A stretch of 16,608 nt of DNA, taken from assembly GCA_937892015.1 (NCBI GenBank), contig CALAUY010000164.1, positions 1-16,608 on the forward strand, in the 5' to 3' direction. The stretch comes from an uncultured Bacteroidales bacterium (GTDB lineage: Bacteria; Bacteroidota; Bacteroidia; Bacteroidales; Paludibacteraceae). The translations under genes were made by a program, and so were the position numbers. Under the pieces are notes generated by a model that ran no database searches, had not been told where the DNA came from, and was given only the letters and a program-made list of their open reading frames with translations. Shown piece by piece: positions 15,230 to 16,608 of the stretch (positions are counted from its first letter, which is position 1; every line of letters starts with the position of its first letter).

Positions 15230-15859
15230 TTGGATAGAATTTGGAAATACTTCGTCGTGGTCCTGCTGGCCGTCCTGCTGGGACAGGAATTCGCTTCCGC
15301 CCAGTTGTTCCGGCGCAACCGCAACCGCGTCGAGCCGCCAAGGGATACGTCCACCGTCGTGCTTCCGGATTCTGTCATCGCCTACCGGGACTCCGTCCAC
15401 AGGGCGGATTCGATTGCCCGCAGGGATTCCCTGGACATGCTCGGGAAAAGTTCTCTGGACCGTCCGGCCTTCTCGACGGCCAAGGATTCCATTATCACGG
15501 AGCTGACCGACGGACAGCGCAAGATCTATTATTATGGTGGGGCGACCGTTACCTACCAGGACATGACGCTGACGGCGGATTACATTGAGTATGACATGAA
15601 GACCAATTCGGTCTTCGCCCGGGGACGCTACGATGAAGCGACCGAAGAATGGGTGGGCCAGCCGGAAATGACCCAGGGGAAGGCCACCTACAAGATGGAG
15701 GAACTCCATTACAATTTCGATTCACAGAAAGCCAGCATCTTCAATATGATCACCCAGGAGTCGGAGGGCCTCCTGCAGGGAAAGAAGATCAAGATGATGC
15801 CGGACCGCTCCATCAACATCCGGAACGGGATGTACACGGTCTGCGACCTGGAACACCCT
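15230..15859 (+). CDS. lptD: LptD/OstA-like LPS assembly protein, 3' truncated
   Basis: Outer-membrane LPS insertion protein of the Bacteroidetes type. Only about 210 of an expected 850-900 residues are present. From a TTG start at 15230 the protein begins 'MDRIWKYFVVVLLAVLLGQ', a clear signal peptide ending near 'FASAQ'. A Ser/Asp-rich stretch follows ('DSVHRADSIARRDS'), then OstA-type repeats ('YYYGGATVTYQDMTLTADYIEYD', 'GKATYKMEELHYNFD'), up to 'NGMYTVCDLEHP'. The frame then runs on to 16225, but that part is antisense to a DUF3800 gene and is not LptD. The divergent amidase neighbour is the usual arrangement in Bacteroidales. The beta-barrel domain is missing, so the gene as shown cannot work. 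The start codon is inferred from the promoter position and signal peptide. Confidence 0.75.
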
Positions 15860-15862
15860 CCT
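15842..15862. other. Putative chimeric junction 3, lptD against DUF3800
   Basis: Plus-strand LptD resemblance ends at 'CDLEHP' and minus-strand DUF3800 resemblance ends at 'RTRRRVF' over the same bases. Composition and translation signals change here. Confidence 0.65.
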
Positions 15863-16102
15863 TCGCGTCCTGAGGTCAAGATTCTCGTAGGGCGGCTCCC
15901 TGCGGATGAGTGGGGCGGTGTGCACGGCGTCGTCTTCGTCTACTGGCTCGTGTGCAAGCGAGGACTGCAGGCCCATGACGGCATCTCCCACAGGAGCCGA
16001 CTGATCGTGCAAGATGAGCGTCAGGAGGTAGAAAGGGGAATGGCTGCTGGGAGACCCAAAGGCGCCACTTTCGTCACAGAACACAGACAGCGCGCTTTCC
16101 AA
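15851..16102 (-). CDS. DUF3800 family protein, 3' truncated
   Basis: From a TTG start at 16102 the protein begins 'MESALSVFCDESGAFG', followed by 'FYLLTLILHDQ' and 'VHTAPLIRREPPYENLDLRTRR'. These match the DUF3800 family pattern (acidic DESG near the N-terminus, a strand ending in HDQ, then a conserved His and 'PLIRRE'). The family has an RNase H-like fold, unknown function and frequent links to mobile or defence genes. The start is fixed by a strong Shine-Dalgarno AGGAGGT (16115-16109), 6 nt upstream. Such a site is absent from all genes in region A. About 84 residues remain of an expected 220-260. The minus-strand frame continues past 15851 only as the antisense of lptD. GC-rich codons suggest an actinobacterial, perhaps coriobacterial, source; that is inference. 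Confidence 0.65.
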
Positions 16103-16133
16103 GGCTGCACCTCCTATCGACAGGGACGAAACC

Positions 16134-16159
16134 AAAAAAAGCGGGGGGACCTCCCCCGC
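16134..16159 (-). terminator. Rho-independent terminator just upstream of DUF3800
   Basis: On the minus strand, GCGGGGG (16159-16153), loop AGGTC and CCCCCGC (16147-16141) are followed by seven T (16140-16134). It sits 18 bp before the DUF3800 Shine-Dalgarno. It either ends an upstream minus-strand gene not present here, or attenuates the DUF3800 leader. Confidence 0.75.
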
Positions 16160-16197
16160 CATTGGGTGGACCCGCCTCGGGCGTGCCCAGTTTCCAC

Positions 16198-16226
16198 ACT
16201 ATACAACATGACTTCCCGAATGTAGA
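16198..16226 (-). promoter_or_regulatory. Possible sigma70-type promoter for DUF3800
   Basis: On the minus strand TCTACA (16226-16221) and TATAGT (16203-16198) are 17 bp apart, with 4 of 6 and 5 of 6 matches to TTGACA and TATAAT. Transcription would start near 16191 and read through the terminator hairpin at 16159-16134. Such matches are common by chance. Confidence 0.3.
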
Positions 16227-16245
16227 CGAGAGAATCGGAGTATCG

Positions 16246-16419
16246 ATGCTAGTTGACGCCTCGCACCTCGTAAGGCTTTTGGCCGACCGTGGCCTCGGCC
16301 TGTGGGCCGGCGTGCCGGACAGCCTGCTCAAGGACCTCTGCGCCGCGGCCTCGGACGAGCTCGGCGACCGCTTCGTGATATGCGCCAACGAGGGCAGCGC
16401 CGTGGGCGCGGCCTGCGGA
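16246..16419 (+). CDS. aepY: Phosphonopyruvate decarboxylase-like, N-terminal fragment
   Basis: ThDP-dependent enzyme that would decarboxylate phosphonopyruvate to phosphonoacetaldehyde, the step that drives C-P bond formation. The fragment has the start of the pyrimidine-binding domain: 'LWAGVPDSLLKDLC' (residues 20-32) and 'ICANEGSAVGAACG' (45-58), with Glu49 in the position of the cofactor-activating Glu. A GGAG (16237-16240) precedes the ATG by 5 nt. After Gly58 the family pattern, which should continue 'Y.LATG', is lost. Only 58 of about 380 residues are present. Sulfopyruvate decarboxylase is a related alternative, but 'GVPDSLLK' favours aepY. It is divergent from the DUF3800 gene, and 143 bp separate the two start codons. 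No partner ppm gene is visible. Confidence 0.55.
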
Positions 16420-16422
16420 AGC
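16405..16422 (+). other. Putative chimeric junction 4, within the aepY-like gene
   Basis: The decarboxylase pattern stops after 'GAACG' while the frame stays open, without the expected 'YxLATG' continuation. Both sides are GC-rich, so composition does not locate the break precisely. Confidence 0.45.
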
Positions 16423-16608
16423 ACAGTCCGCATCGGCACGCTCACCCTCGGCAGGGGGAACATCGCGGGTGCGGACAGCGACCCCGCCGTCCTCGGAAGC
16501 CCCCAGGAGAGCCAGTCGTTCATCTACGTCGGCAGCTCCAACGCCCAGCTGATGGGCGACACCCGGAGCACGTCCACCTCCTGCGACAACGGCTACGCGG
16601 TCGCCTGC
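16420..16608 (+). CDS. Unrecognised open frame, continuing off the window
   Basis: I do not recognise this protein. The frame continues the aepY-like start without a stop to the window edge and encodes 'STVRIGTLTLGRGN', 'SFIYVGSSNAQLMGDTRS' and 'SCDNGYAVAC'. It is rich in Ser, Thr, Gly and Asn, poor in Lys, and has two Cys near the end. That would suit an exported or surface protein, or a beta-rich structural protein, but nothing more can be said. One plus-strand alternative frame has a stop (TGA) in the middle; another is open but gives an Arg/His/Pro-rich shadow. No start codon of its own is evident, so if junction 4 is real this is an internal fragment. Confidence 0.3.

Noticed and set aside
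16163..16190. GGGTGGACCCGCC followed by GGGCG...CCC, resembling a T-box antiterminator on the plus strand.
   Set aside because: The T-box core GGGTGGNACCGCG is not intact, no plus-strand terminator U-run follows, no specifier stem is visible, and the downstream aepY-like gene is not a typical T-box target.
15860..16225. C-terminal extension of LptD, a possible novel fusion protein.
   Set aside because: The residues are the antisense of a DUF3800 gene that has its own Shine-Dalgarno and family motifs.

Overview
The window is a mosaic. About 13.5 kb come from one Bacteroidales-like genome. They are followed by four short pieces whose gene families, codon habits and translation signals do not match each other. 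No plasmid, phage, IS element or CRISPR array is visible.

Region A (1 to about 13570). The end of a SprT-like zinc protein gene is followed by a 229-bp gap, in which 498-639 hold nothing recognisable. The gap ends in a good Bacteroidetes-type promoter. Eleven tightly packed plus-strand genes follow: pyrC, pyrK, pyrD, pyrF, pyrE, pyrB, guaB, guaA, purE, purL and the 5' part of purM. Gaps are 18 bp or less and several genes overlap by 4 bp, so this looks like one transcript. It encodes UMP synthesis from carbamoyl phosphate onward (carAB is absent), IMP to GMP, and three steps of IMP synthesis. The TAnnTTTG promoter, the lack of Shine-Dalgarno sequences and the SprT, GuaA and GuaB sequences all suggest Bacteroidales. 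PyrC, PyrF, PyrE, PurE and PurL look more like the Firmicutes forms, which hints at old transfer. PyrB carries a PyrI-like zinc tail, and purL contains an in-frame palindromic element.

Region B (about 13570 to 14830) looks betaproteobacterial: the 3' part of purM, a shared terminator, a minus-strand tRNA-Arg(CCG) with encoded CCA, and the 3' part of an AmiC-type amidase gene. Region C (about 14830 to 15855) is Bacteroidales again: the 5' part of an amidase gene, divergent from the 5' part of lptD, with back-to-back promoters. Region D (about 15855 to 16420) is GC-rich with a strong Shine-Dalgarno site: the 5' part of a DUF3800 gene (minus), divergent from the start of a phosphonopyruvate decarboxylase-like gene (plus). 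Region E (about 16420 to 16608) is an open frame I do not recognise.

The breaks fall in conserved motifs or at micro-identity, and at the first two both sides belong to the same family. That is what chimeric assembly or amplification produces. I treat the right-hand 3 kb as probably not contiguous in any real genome. I found no convincing new defence or mobile system. The most interesting biology is the pyrimidine-purine gene cluster.
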